A DNA stretch of 64,000 nucleotides from Piscinibacter sp. (GCA_019635485.1 JAHBZL010000003.1:105087-169086), one strand, 5' to 3'; positions 21,128 through 30,225 are shown, counted from the stretch's first letter. Program-made: numbers and translations. Notes: generated by a model not told the origin, from the letters alone.

Positions 21128-21538
21128 ATGGCAACTGCGAAGAAGGCGGCGGCGAAGAAGGCCCCGGCGAAGAAGGCGGCGGCGAAGAAGGCGCCGGCGA
21201 AGAAGGCGGCAGCCAAGAAGGCCCCGGCGAAAAAGGCGGCGGCGAAGAAGGCCCCGGCGAAGAAGGCGGCAGCCAAGAAGGCGCCGGCGAAGAAGGCGGC
21301 GGCCAAGAAGGCCCCGGCGAAGAAGGCGGCGGCGAAAAAGGCCCCGGCGAAGAAGGCCGCGGCCAAGAAGGCCCCGGCGAAGAAGGCGGCGGCCAAGAAG
21401 GCCCCCGCCAAGAAGAAGCCGGCGGCGAAGAAGGCTGCAGCGAAGAAGGCCGCCCCCGCGGCACCGGCTGCGCCCGTTGCCAAGACGGCGTTGAGCCCTC
21501 AGGCCGCTTGGCCTTTCCCGACGGGCACGAAGCCCTGA
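21128..21538 (+). CDS. Histone H1-like DNA-binding protein with AKKAP repeats
   Basis: 136 aa. After MAT come nine exact copies of the decapeptide [10 protein letters not shown], then [20 protein letters not shown] and a non-basic tail ending WPFPTGTKP. Such Lys/Ala/Pro proteins resemble the C-terminal domain of eukaryotic H1 and chlamydial HctB, and in Burkholderiales (Bordetella BpH1) they bind DNA non-specifically. It is presumably nucleoid-associated. The start at 21128 has AAGGAG 8 nt upstream. Bracketed by a hairpin/T6 upstream and a terminator downstream. Confidence 0.88.
   Translation: MATAKKAAAKKAPAKKAAAKKAPAKKAAAKKAPAKKAAAKKAPAKKAAAKKAPAKKAAAKKAPAKKAAAKKAPAKKAAAKKAPAKKAAAKKAPAKKKPAAKKAAAKKAAPAAPAAPVAKTALSPQAAWPFPTGTKP
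21137..21406 (+). repeat. Nine 30-bp tandem repeats inside the histone gene
   Basis: 270 bp made of nine 30-bp units coding [10 protein letters not shown]. Units differ only at third positions (GCG/GCC, AAG/AAA), so the array is a slippage-prone VNTR that stays in frame when units are gained or lost. Confidence 0.9.
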
Positions 21539-21545
21539 CAGGGGC

Positions 21546-21595
21546 GCGGTGGCGGAGGTCGGGCAATCCGCCGCCTCCGCCACCGCAACGGTTTT
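21546..21595 (+). terminator. Terminator after the histone gene
   Basis: Perfect 13-bp repeat GCGGTGGCGGAGG / CCTCCGCCACCGC (21546-21558 and 21574-21586) with a 15-nt loop. It is followed by AACGG and TTTT, 7 bp after the stop codon. The T-run is short, so termination may be partial. Confidence 0.65.
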
Positions 21596-22503
21596 CAGCT
21601 CAAACCCACCAGCTCCGGCGGAGCTGGATGGTTCTGTCCTCCTCGATGGGCAATCTTGAGCACACCCAGCCGGTTGCCCAGATCGACGCACCGACCGAGG
21701 GGCCACCCCCGCTCCAGACCGTACAGCAATGCGGCACGGAACGCGTCGCCGCACCCCGTCGGATCGACCTCCTGCTCGGCCGGAATGCCGGGCACGTGAT
21801 GCCTGGTTCCCGCGATCCAGAAGTCCGCGCCGTCCGCCCCCAGTGTCACGACGATTCCCTGCAGGTGCGAGGTCGACAGGTCTTCCAGACTCGCGCCGGT
21901 GCGATCGCACAGCATGCGGGCTTCGTAGTCGTTGACCGCCACCCAGCTGGCGAGCGACAGGAAGCGGCGCAATTCGGACGCATCGAACATCGGCAGCCCC
22001 TGCCCAGGATCGAAGATGAACGGAATGCCGGCGGCGGCCAGTTGCTCGGCGTGCTGCAGCATCGCCTCTCGTCCGTCGGGGGCCACGATGGCCACCTTGA
22101 GATTGCGGCCGGTCGGCACGACGGTCAGGTGAGCCGACTGCATGGCGCCCGGATGGAACGCGGTGATCTGGTTGTTGTCCTGGTCGGTGATGATGATGGC
22201 CTGCGCCGTGTAGCTGTCCTCGATCACGCGCACGTAGGCGGTTTCGACGCCCCATTCCTGAAGGCGCTGCAGGTAGTCCTGGCTGTCAGCGCCCAGTGTC
22301 GCCATGATCACCGGTTCGCCCCCCAGCAGCCGCAGGTTGTAGGCGATGTTGCCGGCACATCCGCCGAACTCGCGACGCAGCGTCGGAACAAGAAAAGACA
22401 CGTTCAGGATGTGAACCTGCTCCGGCAGGATCTGCTGCGCAAACCGGCCGGGAAAGTTGGTGATCGTGTCGTAGGCGAGCGACCCGCAGATCAGGGCTGG
22501 CAT
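21595..22503 (-). CDS. PfkB-family sugar or nucleoside kinase
   Basis: 302 aa ribokinase-fold kinase. N-terminal signature GGCAGNIAYNLRLLGG, and the C-terminal PfkB motif DPTGCGDAF with the catalytic Asp. It is widespread in betaproteobacteria as 'carbohydrate kinase'; the N-terminus is closer to adenosine or nucleoside kinases than to fructokinases, but the substrate cannot be set from sequence alone. It converges with the histone gene and lies 41 bp downstream of the DUF3426 gene. Confidence 0.88.
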   Translation of the reverse strand: MPALICGSLAYDTITNFPGRFAQQILPEQVHILNVSFLVPTLRREFGGCAGNIAYNLRLLGGEPVIMATLGADSQDYLQRLQEWGVETAYVRVIEDSYTAQAIIITDQDNNQITAFHPGAMQSAHLTVVPTGRNLKVAIVAPDGREAMLQHAEQLAAAGIPFIFDPGQGLPMFDASELRRFLSLASWVAVNDYEARMLCDRTGASLEDLSTSHLQGIVVTLGADGADFWIAGTRHHVPGIPAEQEVDPTGCGDAFRAALLYGLERGWPLGRCVDLGNRLGVLKIAHRGGQNHPAPPELVGLS

Positions 22504-22544
22504 CGAAACTCCTGCAAGTGGTGGGAGAGCCGAGCGCGGTCGGC

Positions 22545-23531
22545 TCAGGGGTAGAAGATCTCGACCGTGTAGCCGGTGATCCGTGACGTGCCGGTGGACA
22601 GCGCTGCCAAGAGGTTCAGGTCCCCGCCCCCATCGATCTCATTCCTGCCCGCATTCAGATCGCCAGGGGACAACGCACGCCGAGCCACGAGCTCTCCGTT
22701 GGCGTCGGTCAGTGACAACTCGATCCAGGGTGCGGCAGCGACTGTCGTGCCCCGATTGCGCAGCACGACCGAGAGCCGGAACGACTCCGCCGAGCTACCG
22801 CGCGCCAAGGCAGTGCTTTCCACAACGATGTCCTCCAGGTGCCGTGGAGCCGCCAGCGTGCAGCCCACCACCTCGCACCAGGCATTCATCGGGGATCGGG
22901 CCGTCGGCCAGCGTGCGACCAGTTCGTCGCGCTGATGGTGGACCGCCTGCCCGCCGAGAAAGAGCGCCAGCAGCAGCACCAACAGGGCCAGCAGCTTGCG
23001 GGTGCGGGAGCTTTCCCAGCGGCGCGCGCGTTCGGCATCCCGAACGAATGTCGGCGACTCCGGACTGTCATCAACCGGCTCGCTCTCCGGCACAGTGGGA
23101 TCGATCAGCAGGGGCGATCCGCTATCGTTGCCCGGAGTCTCGGAATCGAAGCGGGCGTCGGCGAATTCAGGCTCGCGGCGCTCCGCGCGGGTCAGCACGC
23201 CCAACGTACCGAAAGCCGAACGTCGACCACTGCCGAAGATCTGTTCGTCGATGCGGTCCACCAGCGACGGATCACTTTCCAGCGAATCGGCGCGCTCGTC
23301 GTCGGGCGCGGCGAGCCGGACATCCACGCCTTCGCCGGCCGCATGGGCCGCCGCCGAAGGGGATTCGGTCCATTCCGGCGGGGGATCGCGATCGAGGTCG
23401 AAGAGACCTTCGAGCGCGTTGAAAACCGAGTCGCAGCGCCCGCAACGAACCCAGCCTTCGGACACCTTGAGCTGGTCCTGCACGACGCGAAACACCGTGC
23501 CGCAGGACGTGCAACGTGTCGCGAGGCTCAT
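22545..23531 (-). CDS. Zinc-ribbon and DUF3426 membrane protein
   Basis: 328 aa. N-terminal MJ0042-type zinc ribbon CTSCGTVFRV...RCGRCDSVFNALEGL (two CxxC pairs, residues 8-35). A long acidic disordered linker follows (about 45-180), then one TM helix (LLALLVLLLALFLGG) and a periplasmic DUF3426 domain to the C-terminus. This single-TM receptor-like shape is conserved next to prmA in betaproteobacteria. Function unknown. It lies 7 bp downstream of prmA. Confidence 0.85.
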   Translation of the reverse strand: MSLATRCTSCGTVFRVVQDQLKVSEGWVRCGRCDSVFNALEGLFDLDRDPPPEWTESPSAAAHAAGEGVDVRLAAPDDERADSLESDPSLVDRIDEQIFGSGRRSAFGTLGVLTRAERREPEFADARFDSETPGNDSGSPLLIDPTVPESEPVDDSPESPTFVRDAERARRWESSRTRKLLALLVLLLALFLGGQAVHHQRDELVARWPTARSPMNAWCEVVGCTLAAPRHLEDIVVESTALARGSSAESFRLSVVLRNRGTTVAAAPWIELSLTDANGELVARRALSPGDLNAGRNEIDGGGDLNLLAALSTGTSRITGYTVEIFYP

Positions 23532-23538
23532 GCGGGCA

Positions 23539-24456
23539 TCATGCCATGGCCTCCGGCCCGTCCCGTTCCCCGCACATCAGCACCCAACCGTCCACCTCGT
23601 CGACCACCTCCAGCGGAAGCCAGGGGCCGTAAGCCGCCGCCACGTCGTCGGCCTGGCGGCGCAGGATGCCGGCCAGCACCAACTGCCCGCCACGGGCCAC
23701 ATGTCCGCACAACAGCGGTGCCAGCAGCTTGAGCGGTGCGGCGAGGATGTTGGCGAGCACGACACCGTACTCACCCTGGGCCAGTTCGGGTGCGCCACAG
23801 CGCAGTCGCACGCCGTTGGCGTCGGCGTTGGCCCGGGTCGCGTCGACGGCGGCCGGGTCGATGTCGACCGCGTCGATCTCGCGCGCGCCAAGCCGGCCCG
23901 CACCGATCGCCAGGATGCCCGAGCCGCACCCGTAGTCCAGCACGCGCCGCCGTGTAAGAGACAAACGCGGCGATTGCGTCGCGATCCAGCGCAGGCACAT
24001 CAACGTGGTCGGATGCGTTCCGGTTCCGAAGGCCTGTCCGGGGTCGAGCCGGATCAGCGTGGCCGCGCCGGCCGGTGGCTCATGCCAGCTGGGCACGATC
24101 CAGAAGCCGGGCGACACCTCGACCGGCGGAAACTGCGACTGCGTCAGGCGAACCCAGTCCTGCTCCGCCACCTCGACCAGGCCCGTGAGGTGCACTTCCT
24201 GCGCCCAATCCTGGGCCAGCAGCACCGTGGCCGCCTCGGTGGCCGCCGCCTCCTGTTCGAACAGCGCCTTCAGTCCCGACCGCTGCCAACCTCTGCCGGG
24301 CGCTGGCAGGCCGGGCTCGCCGAACAGCGGGCGCTCGGCCTCCGTGTCGGCATCGGCGTCCTCGACGGAGACCGACAACGCGCCGAGTTCATCGATCAGC
24401 GCGTCCGACACCAACTCGACCAGCGGCTCGGGCACCAGCAACTGAAGCTCGACCAC
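23539..24456 (-). CDS. prmA: Ribosomal protein L11 methyltransferase
   Basis: 305 aa, GTG start. SAM-dependent trimethylation of L11. The N-terminal substrate-recognition domain is followed by motif I VLDYGCGSGILAIGA, and the PrmA-specific loop QAFGTGTHPTTLMCL. NILAAPL replaces the NPPY-type motif. 7 bp after accC, so probably in the accB-accC-prmA-DUF3426 transcript, an arrangement common in Burkholderiales. Confidence 0.96.
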   Translation of the reverse strand: MVELQLLVPEPLVELVSDALIDELGALSVSVEDADADTEAERPLFGEPGLPAPGRGWQRSGLKALFEQEAAATEAATVLLAQDWAQEVHLTGLVEVAEQDWVRLTQSQFPPVEVSPGFWIVPSWHEPPAGAATLIRLDPGQAFGTGTHPTTLMCLRWIATQSPRLSLTRRRVLDYGCGSGILAIGAGRLGAREIDAVDIDPAAVDATRANADANGVRLRCGAPELAQGEYGVVLANILAAPLKLLAPLLCGHVARGGQLVLAGILRRQADDVAAAYGPWLPLEVVDEVDGWVLMCGERDGPEAMA

Positions 24457-24463
24457 AGCGGAC

Positions 24464-25813
24464 TCAGCGCTTGTGCTGGCTCATCCAGCCTTCGAGATAG
24501 TGGATGCTGGTGCCGCCCTCGACGAACTTCGCGTCCACCATCAGCTCGCGGTGCAGTGGGATGTTCGTCAGGATGCCCTCGACCACCGTTTCGGACAGCG
24601 CAATGCGCATGCGGGCGAGTGCCTGCTCGCGGGTGTCGCCATGCACGATGATCTTGCCGATCATCGAGTCGTAGTTCGGCGGCACGAAGTAGTTGGTGTA
24701 GGCGTGCGAGTCGACGCGCACCCCTGGCCCCCCGGGCGGGTGCCACATCGTGATGCGGCCCGGCGACGGCGTGAACTTGTAGGGGTCCTCGGCATTCACG
24801 CGGCACTCCAGCGCGTGGCCGCGCATCTGGATGTTGCGCTGCGTGAACGGCAGCTTCTCGCCCGCCGCGACGCGGATCTGCATCTGCACGATGTCGATCC
24901 CCGTCACCAGTTCCGTCACCGGATGCTCGACCTGCACCCGCGTGTTCATCTCGATGAAATAGAACTCGCCGTTCTCGTACAGGAACTCGAAGGTGCCGGC
25001 GCCGCGGTAGCCGATCTTCTTGCACGCCGCCGCGCAGCGGTCGCCGATCCGCTCGATCACCCGGCGGGGGATGCCCGGCGCCGGCGCTTCCTCGATGATC
25101 TTCTGGTGGCGCCGCTGCATCGAGCAGTCGCGCTCGCCCAGCCAGACGGCGTTCTTGTGCTGGTCGGCCAGCACCTGGATCTCGATGTGGCGCGGATTCT
25201 CGAGAAACTTCTCCATGTAGACCGCGGGGTTCGCGAACGCCGCCCCCGCTTCGGCCCGCGTGGTCTGGACGGCGTGGATCAGTGCGGCCTCGGTGTGCAC
25301 CACCCGCATGCCGCGCCCGCCGCCGCCGCCGGCCGCCTTGATGATCACCGGGTAGCCGATGCTGCGGGCGATCCGGATAATCTCCTTCGGGTCCTCCGGC
25401 AGGGCGCCTTCGGATCCGGGCACGCACGGCACGCCCGACTTGATCATGGTCTGCTTGGCCGAGACCTTGTCGCCCATGATGCGGATCGACTCCGGTGTCG
25501 GGCCGATGAACGCGAAGCCGCTGCGCTCGACGCGCTCGGCGAAGTCCGCGTTCTCCGAGAGGAAGCCGTAGCCCGGGTGGATCGCCTCCGCATCCGTCAC
25601 CTCGGCCGTCGAGATGATGGCCGGCATGTTGAGGTAGCTCTGTGCCGATGGCGGCGGGCCGATGCAGACCGCCTCGTCGGCGAGCTTCACGTACTTCGCG
25701 TCCCGGTCCGCCTCGGAATAGACGACCACGGACTTGATGCCTATCTCACGGCAGGCACGCTGGATGCGCAGGGCGATCTCCCCGCGGTTCGCGATCAGGA
25801 TCTTCTTGAACAT
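24464..25813 (-). CDS. accC: Acetyl-CoA carboxylase, biotin carboxylase subunit
   Basis: 449 aa ATP-grasp enzyme that carboxylates biotin on AccB. It starts [20 protein letters not shown]. Glycine-rich ATP loop [14 protein letters not shown], catalytic segment [14 protein letters not shown] and the [13 protein letters not shown] motif are all present; length is typical. 12 bp downstream of accB; accA and accD are not in the window, as usual. First enzyme complex of fatty acid synthesis. Confidence 0.98.
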   Translation of the reverse strand: MFKKILIANRGEIALRIQRACREIGIKSVVVYSEADRDAKYVKLADEAVCIGPPPSAQSYLNMPAIISTAEVTDAEAIHPGYGFLSENADFAERVERSGFAFIGPTPESIRIMGDKVSAKQTMIKSGVPCVPGSEGALPEDPKEIIRIARSIGYPVIIKAAGGGGGRGMRVVHTEAALIHAVQTTRAEAGAAFANPAVYMEKFLENPRHIEIQVLADQHKNAVWLGERDCSMQRRHQKIIEEAPAPGIPRRVIERIGDRCAAACKKIGYRGAGTFEFLYENGEFYFIEMNTRVQVEHPVTELVTGIDIVQMQIRVAAGEKLPFTQRNIQMRGHALECRVNAEDPYKFTPSPGRITMWHPPGGPGVRVDSHAYTNYFVPPNYDSMIGKIIVHGDTREQALARMRIALSETVVEGILTNIPLHRELMVDAKFVEGGTSIHYLEGWMSQHKR

Positions 25814-25825
25814 CGCAGGAAGGGC

Positions 25826-26290
25826 TCACTCGACCACGAACAGGGGCTGGCCGAACTCGACCGCCTGGCCGTTCTCGCACAGCACCTTGCTGACGGTGCC
25901 GTCGCGGTCCGCCTCGATCTCGTTCATGATCTTCATCGCCTCGATGATGCAGATCGGCTGACCGGCCTTCACCGTGTCGCCGACCTCCACGAACGGCTTG
26001 CCGCCGGGGCTCGAAGAGCGGTAGAAGGTGCCGACCATCGGTGACTTGACCGCGTGGCCCGTCTCCGCCGGAGGGGCGACGGCCGGGGCCGTCGCGGCCG
26101 CGGGCACTGCCGCCGGCGCGATTGCGGTCGGCGCGGCGACAACCGGTGCACTCACCGGCATGGCGGCCACGGCAACCGTGCGATCGGCCTTGACGATGCG
26201 GACCTTCCCCTCGGCCTCCGTGATCTCGAGTTCGGAGATGTTCGATTCGGACACGAGGTCGATCAGTGTCTTGAGCTTGCGAAGGTCCAT
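25826..26290 (-). CDS. accB: Biotin carboxyl carrier protein of acetyl-CoA carboxylase
   Basis: 154 aa from ATG 26290, with GGAG 7 nt before it; a GTG 6 bp upstream is less likely. N-terminal helical region ([18 protein letters not shown]), a flexible Ala/Pro linker (about 55-80), then the biotinyl domain with the biotinylated Lys120 in EAMKIMNEI. First gene of the accBC operon. Confidence 0.97.
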   Translation of the reverse strand: MDLRKLKTLIDLVSESNISELEITEAEGKVRIVKADRTVAVAAMPVSAPVVAAPTAIAPAAVPAAATAPAVAPPAETGHAVKSPMVGTFYRSSSPGGKPFVEVGDTVKAGQPICIIEAMKIMNEIEADRDGTVSKVLCENGQAVEFGQPLFVVE

Positions 26291-26588
26291 GTTCACTCCA
26301 ACGGGCTCGTGGCCCAGCGCTTCTTTCGTGGGGTCGCCCAGTTCGACCCTGATTTGCCGCCAACTTCGTCGTTGTCACGGCGAACGGCCGGCTTCTGAAT
26401 TCGATTGTGTATTGCGAGCGCCCTCTCGGGGCGCTGCCTGACGGCGTATGGAGAGCTGTCCTCGATGCTGGACGCCTCTGGCGAGCGTCTGCGGAAACCG
26501 CCCCTTGGCTCAAGAAGAGCGCGACTTTACGCGATTTGCTTCAATTTGAAAGCAATTGACAAGGCGGCGCAATGGTGCTTGCGTCGGC
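26291..26588 (-). other. Long accB leader and promoter region
   Basis: 298 bp without a gene. The predicted mRNA leader is about 230 nt and contains a hairpin AGCGCCC-N5-GGGCGCT (26417-26435) without a T-run. The distal end is a conspicuous AT-rich island (26524-26562) with the promoter candidate. No small ORF with a ribosome site was found, and no clear terminator for tlpA. Confidence 0.5.
26524..26555 (-). promoter_or_regulatory. Candidate accBC promoter with overlapping dyad
   Basis: Minus strand: TTTCAA (26551-26546), 16-bp spacer, TAAAGT (26529-26524). The -35 lies in a dyad spanning 26536-26555 with arms TTGCTT/AAGCAA and an inner TCAA/TTGA, offset by one base. It looks like an operator for an unidentified regulator. 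Confidence 0.4.
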
Positions 26589-27098
26589 TCAGCCGAGCGC
26601 CGCCCAGTGCGCCAGGTCCTGGTCGGAGAGCGCGCCGAGCTTGCGTTCCCGCACCCGGCCCGCCGCGTCGATCAGCACCGAGAAGGGCAGTCCGCCAGCC
26701 TCGTTGCCCAGCGACCGGGCCAAGTCCACGCCATTGAGCCCGGCCAATCCTACCGGGAAACCCAGTGGCCGGCGGAGCAGGAATTCTCGCACCGGTGTGG
26801 GGCTGTCGACGGCCAAACCCACGACCTGCCAGCGGCCGGCCTGATCGCGCTGGAAGCGGTCGAGCAGTGGCAATTCCTTGATGCAGGGTGCGCACCAGGT
26901 GGCCCAGAAATTGAGCAGGGTGGGGCGGCCGGTCAGCGCCGACATGAGCAGCTCGCCGCCCTCCGGACGCTCGAAGCGCAGCGTCCAGAAGTCAAGTGGA
27001 AGCGGCTTCTCGGAGGCGCTGAACTGCCACAGGCCGACGCCGGTGCCGAGCACCCCGGCCGCAGCCCCGATGCCGAGCACGAGCGTACGCCGCGTCAT
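26589..27098 (-). CDS. TlpA-family thiol-disulfide oxidoreductase
   Basis: 169 aa. The N-terminal hydrophobic segment MTRRTLVLGIGAAAGVLGTG is an uncleaved anchor or signal. The thioredoxin-like domain has the active site ATWCAPC and the cis-Pro in GGLPFSVLID. Its periplasmic role is probably reduction of thiols, for example for cytochrome c or oxidase assembly; the substrate is not evident from context. Its start overlaps the stop of the upstream conserved gene by 4 bp. Confidence 0.88.
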   Translation of the reverse strand: MTRRTLVLGIGAAAGVLGTGVGLWQFSASEKPLPLDFWTLRFERPEGGELLMSALTGRPTLLNFWATWCAPCIKELPLLDRFQRDQAGRWQVVGLAVDSPTPVREFLLRRPLGFPVGLAGLNGVDLARSLGNEAGGLPFSVLIDAAGRVRERKLGALSDQDLAHWAALG

Positions 27099-27679
27099 GC
27101 CTGTGCCTCCAGCCGCTGCAGGGCGGCGAGATCCCCGCGCTGCGACAGCCCGCGCGCATCCGGCCTGAGCGCGCCGCGCAGGTCGTCGTGATCGAGCACG
27201 CTCAGGTGCACGGTCACGAGCTCGCCCAGCTCGTCGCAGCGGCTCGTTACGGTCAGCACCTCGGCCTGATCGGTGCCGGGGCGGCTCTCGACTTCGTACG
27301 GGATGCCCCGATCGAGCAGCAGGATCTCGGCCTGCTTCGGGTCGTCGCAGAAGAGCTGCAGGTGCACGCTGGAGATACGCGTCGCGGTCCCGCGCCAGAC
27401 CGCGCCGCACAGGTGCGGGCGCAGCGGCGCAAGCCGCTCCATCCAGCCCGCGGCCACGCGACGCAGCGCCGCGAGTTCGGCCGGCTGGGTGTCGGCACAG
27501 AAGAGGGCCAGGTGTTCGCGCACCGCGTCCTCGACCGCCAGGTTGTCGGGCAGTTCGGCCGGGCGCACTGCGTGCCGGACGAGCAGCTTGGCCGCCTTGC
27601 GCTTGGCGGGCCCGTACTCCATGCCTTCCTCGACAACCAGCCGGGCGGCCGCAGCGGCAATTTCGGCGGTCAGCGACAT
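27095..27679 (-). CDS. Conserved protein, unknown function (possibly nucleotidyltransferase-like)
   Basis: 194 aa, cytoplasmic and predicted soluble. It begins MSLTAEIAAAAARLVVEEG; the segment EEGMEYGPAKRKAAKLL is strongly conserved in my recollection of Burkholderiales homologues, which are usually annotated as hypothetical. Alternating hydrophobic/acidic strands (VHLQLFCDDPKQAEILLLD and TVHLSVLDHDDLRGAL) suggest an alpha/beta fold, but I see no secure catalytic motif. It is coupled to the TlpA gene by overlap. Predicted to be leaderless. Confidence 0.7.
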   Translation of the reverse strand: MSLTAEIAAAAARLVVEEGMEYGPAKRKAAKLLVRHAVRPAELPDNLAVEDAVREHLALFCADTQPAELAALRRVAAGWMERLAPLRPHLCGAVWRGTATRISSVHLQLFCDDPKQAEILLLDRGIPYEVESRPGTDQAEVLTVTSRCDELGELVTVHLSVLDHDDLRGALRPDARGLSQRGDLAALQRLEAQA

Positions 27680-27685
27680 GCCACG

Positions 27686-27691
27686 ATTCTA
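27686..27691 (-). promoter_or_regulatory. Putative leaderless promoter (-10 TAGAAT) of the conserved gene
   Basis: Minus strand TAGAAT, then exactly 6 nt (CGTGGC), then ATG (A at 27679). The predicted start point is the A of ATG. No -35 consensus and no ribosome site. Confidence 0.45.
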
Positions 27692-27713
27692 GGCAGCGGG
27701 GCAGAACCCCTGC

Positions 27714-28499
27714 CTAGGGCGGGTCCACCGCGCCCATGCGTGCGGCCACCGTCGCGGCGCGACCGACCACGTAGGCGGAGGCGGGCCGCTTCTCGAAGCG
27801 CTTGGGCGCCGGCAGCATCACCGCCAGCCGCGCCGCCTGCGTGACGCCGAGCGAACAGGCGTCGACGCGGAAGTAGTGCCGGGCCGCCGCCTGCGCGCCG
27901 AACAGACCCTCGCCCCACTCCACGTTGTTCAGGTAGATCTCCAGGATGCGCTGCTTGGACAGCAGGGCCTCGAGCATCAGTGTGATGACGAACTCCTGCC
28001 CCTTGCGGGCCAGGCTGCGTTCGCCGTCGAGAAACAGATTCTTGGCCAGCTGCTGCGTGATCGTGGAGCCACCGACGACCTTGGCCGGTGCCAGCGTCGG
28101 CGGGCGCGCGGCCGCGTTGCCCGCGCGCTTGCCGGCACGTCGCTCGAGCTGCTCGTTCAGCCGCTCCAGCCGGGCCTCCGCCCGCTGGTTGCGTTCCCAG
28201 GCCTTTTCGATCGCCTCCCAGTCGACACCCCCGTGCTCGGCAAAGCTCGAGTCCTCCGAGGCGATCACCGCTCGCTTCAGGCTCGGCGAGATCCGCTCGT
28301 AGTCGACCCACTCCTGCGACCACAGGATGCGGTGCTGCTCGACCAGCAGGCGCCATGCCTCGGAGCGCTGGAAGGTGGTCGACTGCGGATCGAGCAGCAG
28401 CATCGACGCGATGCGCAGCGCGAACCACAGCTGCAGCGCGAGCACGGCCAGCAGCAGCAGCGTCAGCAGCCGCCACGCCGCCGTCGCCACGCGCTTCAT
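27714..28499 (-). CDS. mtgA: Monofunctional biosynthetic peptidoglycan transglycosylase
   Basis: 261 aa GT51 enzyme polymerising lipid II. One N-terminal TM anchor (about 8-32). Catalytic Glu in VIASEDSSFAEHGGVDW, then the family motif GGSTITQQLAKNLFL and RKGQEFVITLMLE. An Arg/Ala-rich insertion of about 35 residues (AWERNQRAEARLERLNEQ onward) sits between the two motifs and is longer than in E. coli MtgA. No transpeptidase domain. It overlaps the aroE stop (ATGA), an order conserved in betaproteobacteria. Confidence 0.94.
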   Translation of the reverse strand: MKRVATAAWRLLTLLLLAVLALQLWFALRIASMLLLDPQSTTFQRSEAWRLLVEQHRILWSQEWVDYERISPSLKRAVIASEDSSFAEHGGVDWEAIEKAWERNQRAEARLERLNEQLERRAGKRAGNAAARPPTLAPAKVVGGSTITQQLAKNLFLDGERSLARKGQEFVITLMLEALLSKQRILEIYLNNVEWGEGLFGAQAAARHYFRVDACSLGVTQAARLAVMLPAPKRFEKRPASAYVVGRAATVAARMGAVDPP

Positions 28500-29356
28500 C
28501 ACGCCAGCGCGTCCACCCGGGCACGCAGCGTCGCGAGAACCGCTGCGGTCTCGGGGGTGACGCCGCGCCACAGCGCGAAGGCTTCCGCCGCCTGCTCGAC
28601 CAGCATGCCCAACCCGTCGCGTCCGCGGGCGCCGTGCGACTCGGCCCAGACGATGAACGGTCGCGCCGGCGGGCCGTACATCATGTCCAGCGCGAGCGTG
28701 CCGCTGGCCAGCACCGTCGGCGGGACCGGCACGGGCGCGCCCTGCAGGCTGGCGGCCGTGGCGTTGATGACGACATCGAACGCCGTTCCGGCGTCGGCGG
28801 GCAGCGTCGCGCGCAGGCGCGTCGCGCCGGCCACGTCGAGGTGCCGCTCGAGCAGTGCCTGCGCCTTCTCGAGCGTGCGGTTGGCGAGCACCAGTTCGGC
28901 CGGCTGCGCGGCCAGCAGCGGACCGAGCGCGCCGGACGCCCCGCCGCCGGCGCCGATCAGCAGCACGCGCCGGCCGGCCAGCGCCAGGCCAGCGTTGCGC
29001 TCGATGTCGTGCACGAGGCCGATGCCGTCGGTGTTGTCGCCCAGCCAGCCGTCGGCGTCGAAGCGCATCGTGTTGACCGCCCGCGCCAGCGCCGCCCGCG
29101 GCGTGTGGCGCGTGGCCAGCGCGAAGGCCTCGAACTTGAACGGCACCGTGACGTTGCAGCCGCACGCCGGCCCGGCGGCCGTGTCGACGACGAAGGCGCG
29201 CAGCGTCGCCGCGAAGCCGTCGAGCGGGCAGAGCAGGCGGCCGTAGTCGAGCGACTGGCCGGTCTGGCGCGCGAAGGCGGCGTGGATGGTCGGGGACTGG
29301 CTGTGCTCGACCGGGTTGCCGACGACGGCATAGCGGTCCACGGGGGGCATGGTCAT
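28499..29356 (-). CDS. aroE: Shikimate dehydrogenase
   Basis: 285 aa. NADPH-dependent reduction of 3-dehydroshikimate in aromatic amino acid synthesis. Substrate site [13 protein letters not shown], catalytic Lys in [11 protein letters not shown], Asp in DNTDGIG, and cofactor loop [14 protein letters not shown]. It starts MTMPPVDRY at 29356, overlapping the stop of the TonB-type gene; a second ATG is 6 bp in. In frame with a longer ORF whose upstream part is only a shadow of the TonB-type and RNase genes. Confidence 0.96.
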   Translation of the reverse strand: MTMPPVDRYAVVGNPVEHSQSPTIHAAFARQTGQSLDYGRLLCPLDGFAATLRAFVVDTAAGPACGCNVTVPFKFEAFALATRHTPRAALARAVNTMRFDADGWLGDNTDGIGLVHDIERNAGLALAGRRVLLIGAGGGASGALGPLLAAQPAELVLANRTLEKAQALLERHLDVAGATRLRATLPADAGTAFDVVINATAASLQGAPVPVPPTVLASGTLALDMMYGPPARPFIVWAESHGARGRDGLGMLVEQAAEAFALWRGVTPETAAVLATLRARVDALA

Positions 29357-30219
29357 TGGGCGTTGCTGAGCGTGGTCTCGAGACCGTCGTCGCGTGTGAA
29401 GCGGAAGCGCGAAGTGATGACGAGCTGATCGGCCTTGCGCCGCATCGCCGAAGTGAAGGGGCCGAACGGCGCCGCGGCCTTGACGATCGCGATGGCCCGG
29501 CGATCGAGCACCTTGGAGGAAGAGGGGCGCACCACCTCGGTCTCGAGCACTCGCCCCTCGGCGTCGACGGTGACGTTCATCACCAGTTCGCCATACAGCT
29601 TCTTGCCCTGGTACTCGGGGAAGTTGCGCGTGCCGCGGTCCTCGATCTTGCGGCGCAGCGCGTCGTAGTACAGCGCGTAGACCTCCTCGCGCGTCGACGG
29701 CCCGATGAAGCGCTTCTTCGGCCGCGCGTTCTCTTCGTTGATGCGCTTCTCGATCTCCGCCAGCAGCTCGATCAGCTGGCGCCGCCGCTCTTCCTGCGCG
29801 CGTTCCTCCGGCGTGCCCTGCTCCCGGCGCGGATCGGGCGGCGGCAGCAGCGCCAGCTCGCGCCGCATCTGCGCGAGCAGTTGCTGCTGCGTCTCCTGCA
29901 GCTGTTCGATCTGGCGGTGCGCGTCCTCGTTCGCGTCGCCGACCTGGATGGTCGCCGCCGGCGGCAACGGTGAGGTGGCGCGCCCGCGTTCGGCTTCGCC
30001 GCCGCCCTGCAGGTTGGCCTGCGCGATCGCCTGCGCCTGTGCCGGGGCCTCGCCGGAGCGCGTGTTGACGAGGATGACCTCCAGCGGCGTGTCCTTGAAC
30101 ACCCGGTTGAAGCCTTCCGGATCGACGAAGCGCACCCCCATCAGCGCGGCGTGTACGCCGAACGAGAACAGCAGCGCGAGCTGCAGCGTGGAGATCCGGC
30201 GGCGTCGACGGGCGGCCAT
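29353..30219 (-). CDS. TonB family protein
   Basis: 288 aa. A basic N-terminus ([20 protein letters not shown]) enters one TM helix. A charged, Gln/Glu-rich coiled-coil region replaces the usual Pro-rich linker (about 95-175). A TonB C-terminal domain follows ([18 protein letters not shown] and ...[13 protein letters not shown]). No exbB/exbD nearby, so it may be an accessory TonB-like protein. It sits between rnb-like and aroE in a tightly packed operon. Confidence 0.85.
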   Translation of the reverse strand: MAARRRRRISTLQLALLFSFGVHAALMGVRFVDPEGFNRVFKDTPLEVILVNTRSGEAPAQAQAIAQANLQGGGEAERGRATSPLPPAATIQVGDANEDAHRQIEQLQETQQQLLAQMRRELALLPPPDPRREQGTPEERAQEERRRQLIELLAEIEKRINEENARPKKRFIGPSTREEVYALYYDALRRKIEDRGTRNFPEYQGKKLYGELVMNVTVDAEGRVLETEVVRPSSSKVLDRRAIAIVKAAAPFGPFTSAMRRKADQLVITSRFRFTRDDGLETTLSNAQ

Positions 30220-30225
30220 GGCGTG

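Noticed and set aside
20962-21483. Minus-strand ORF rich in Phe/Ala/Gly
   Set aside because: Antisense product of the histone repeat array; the hydrophobic character is an artefact of Lys codons read backwards.
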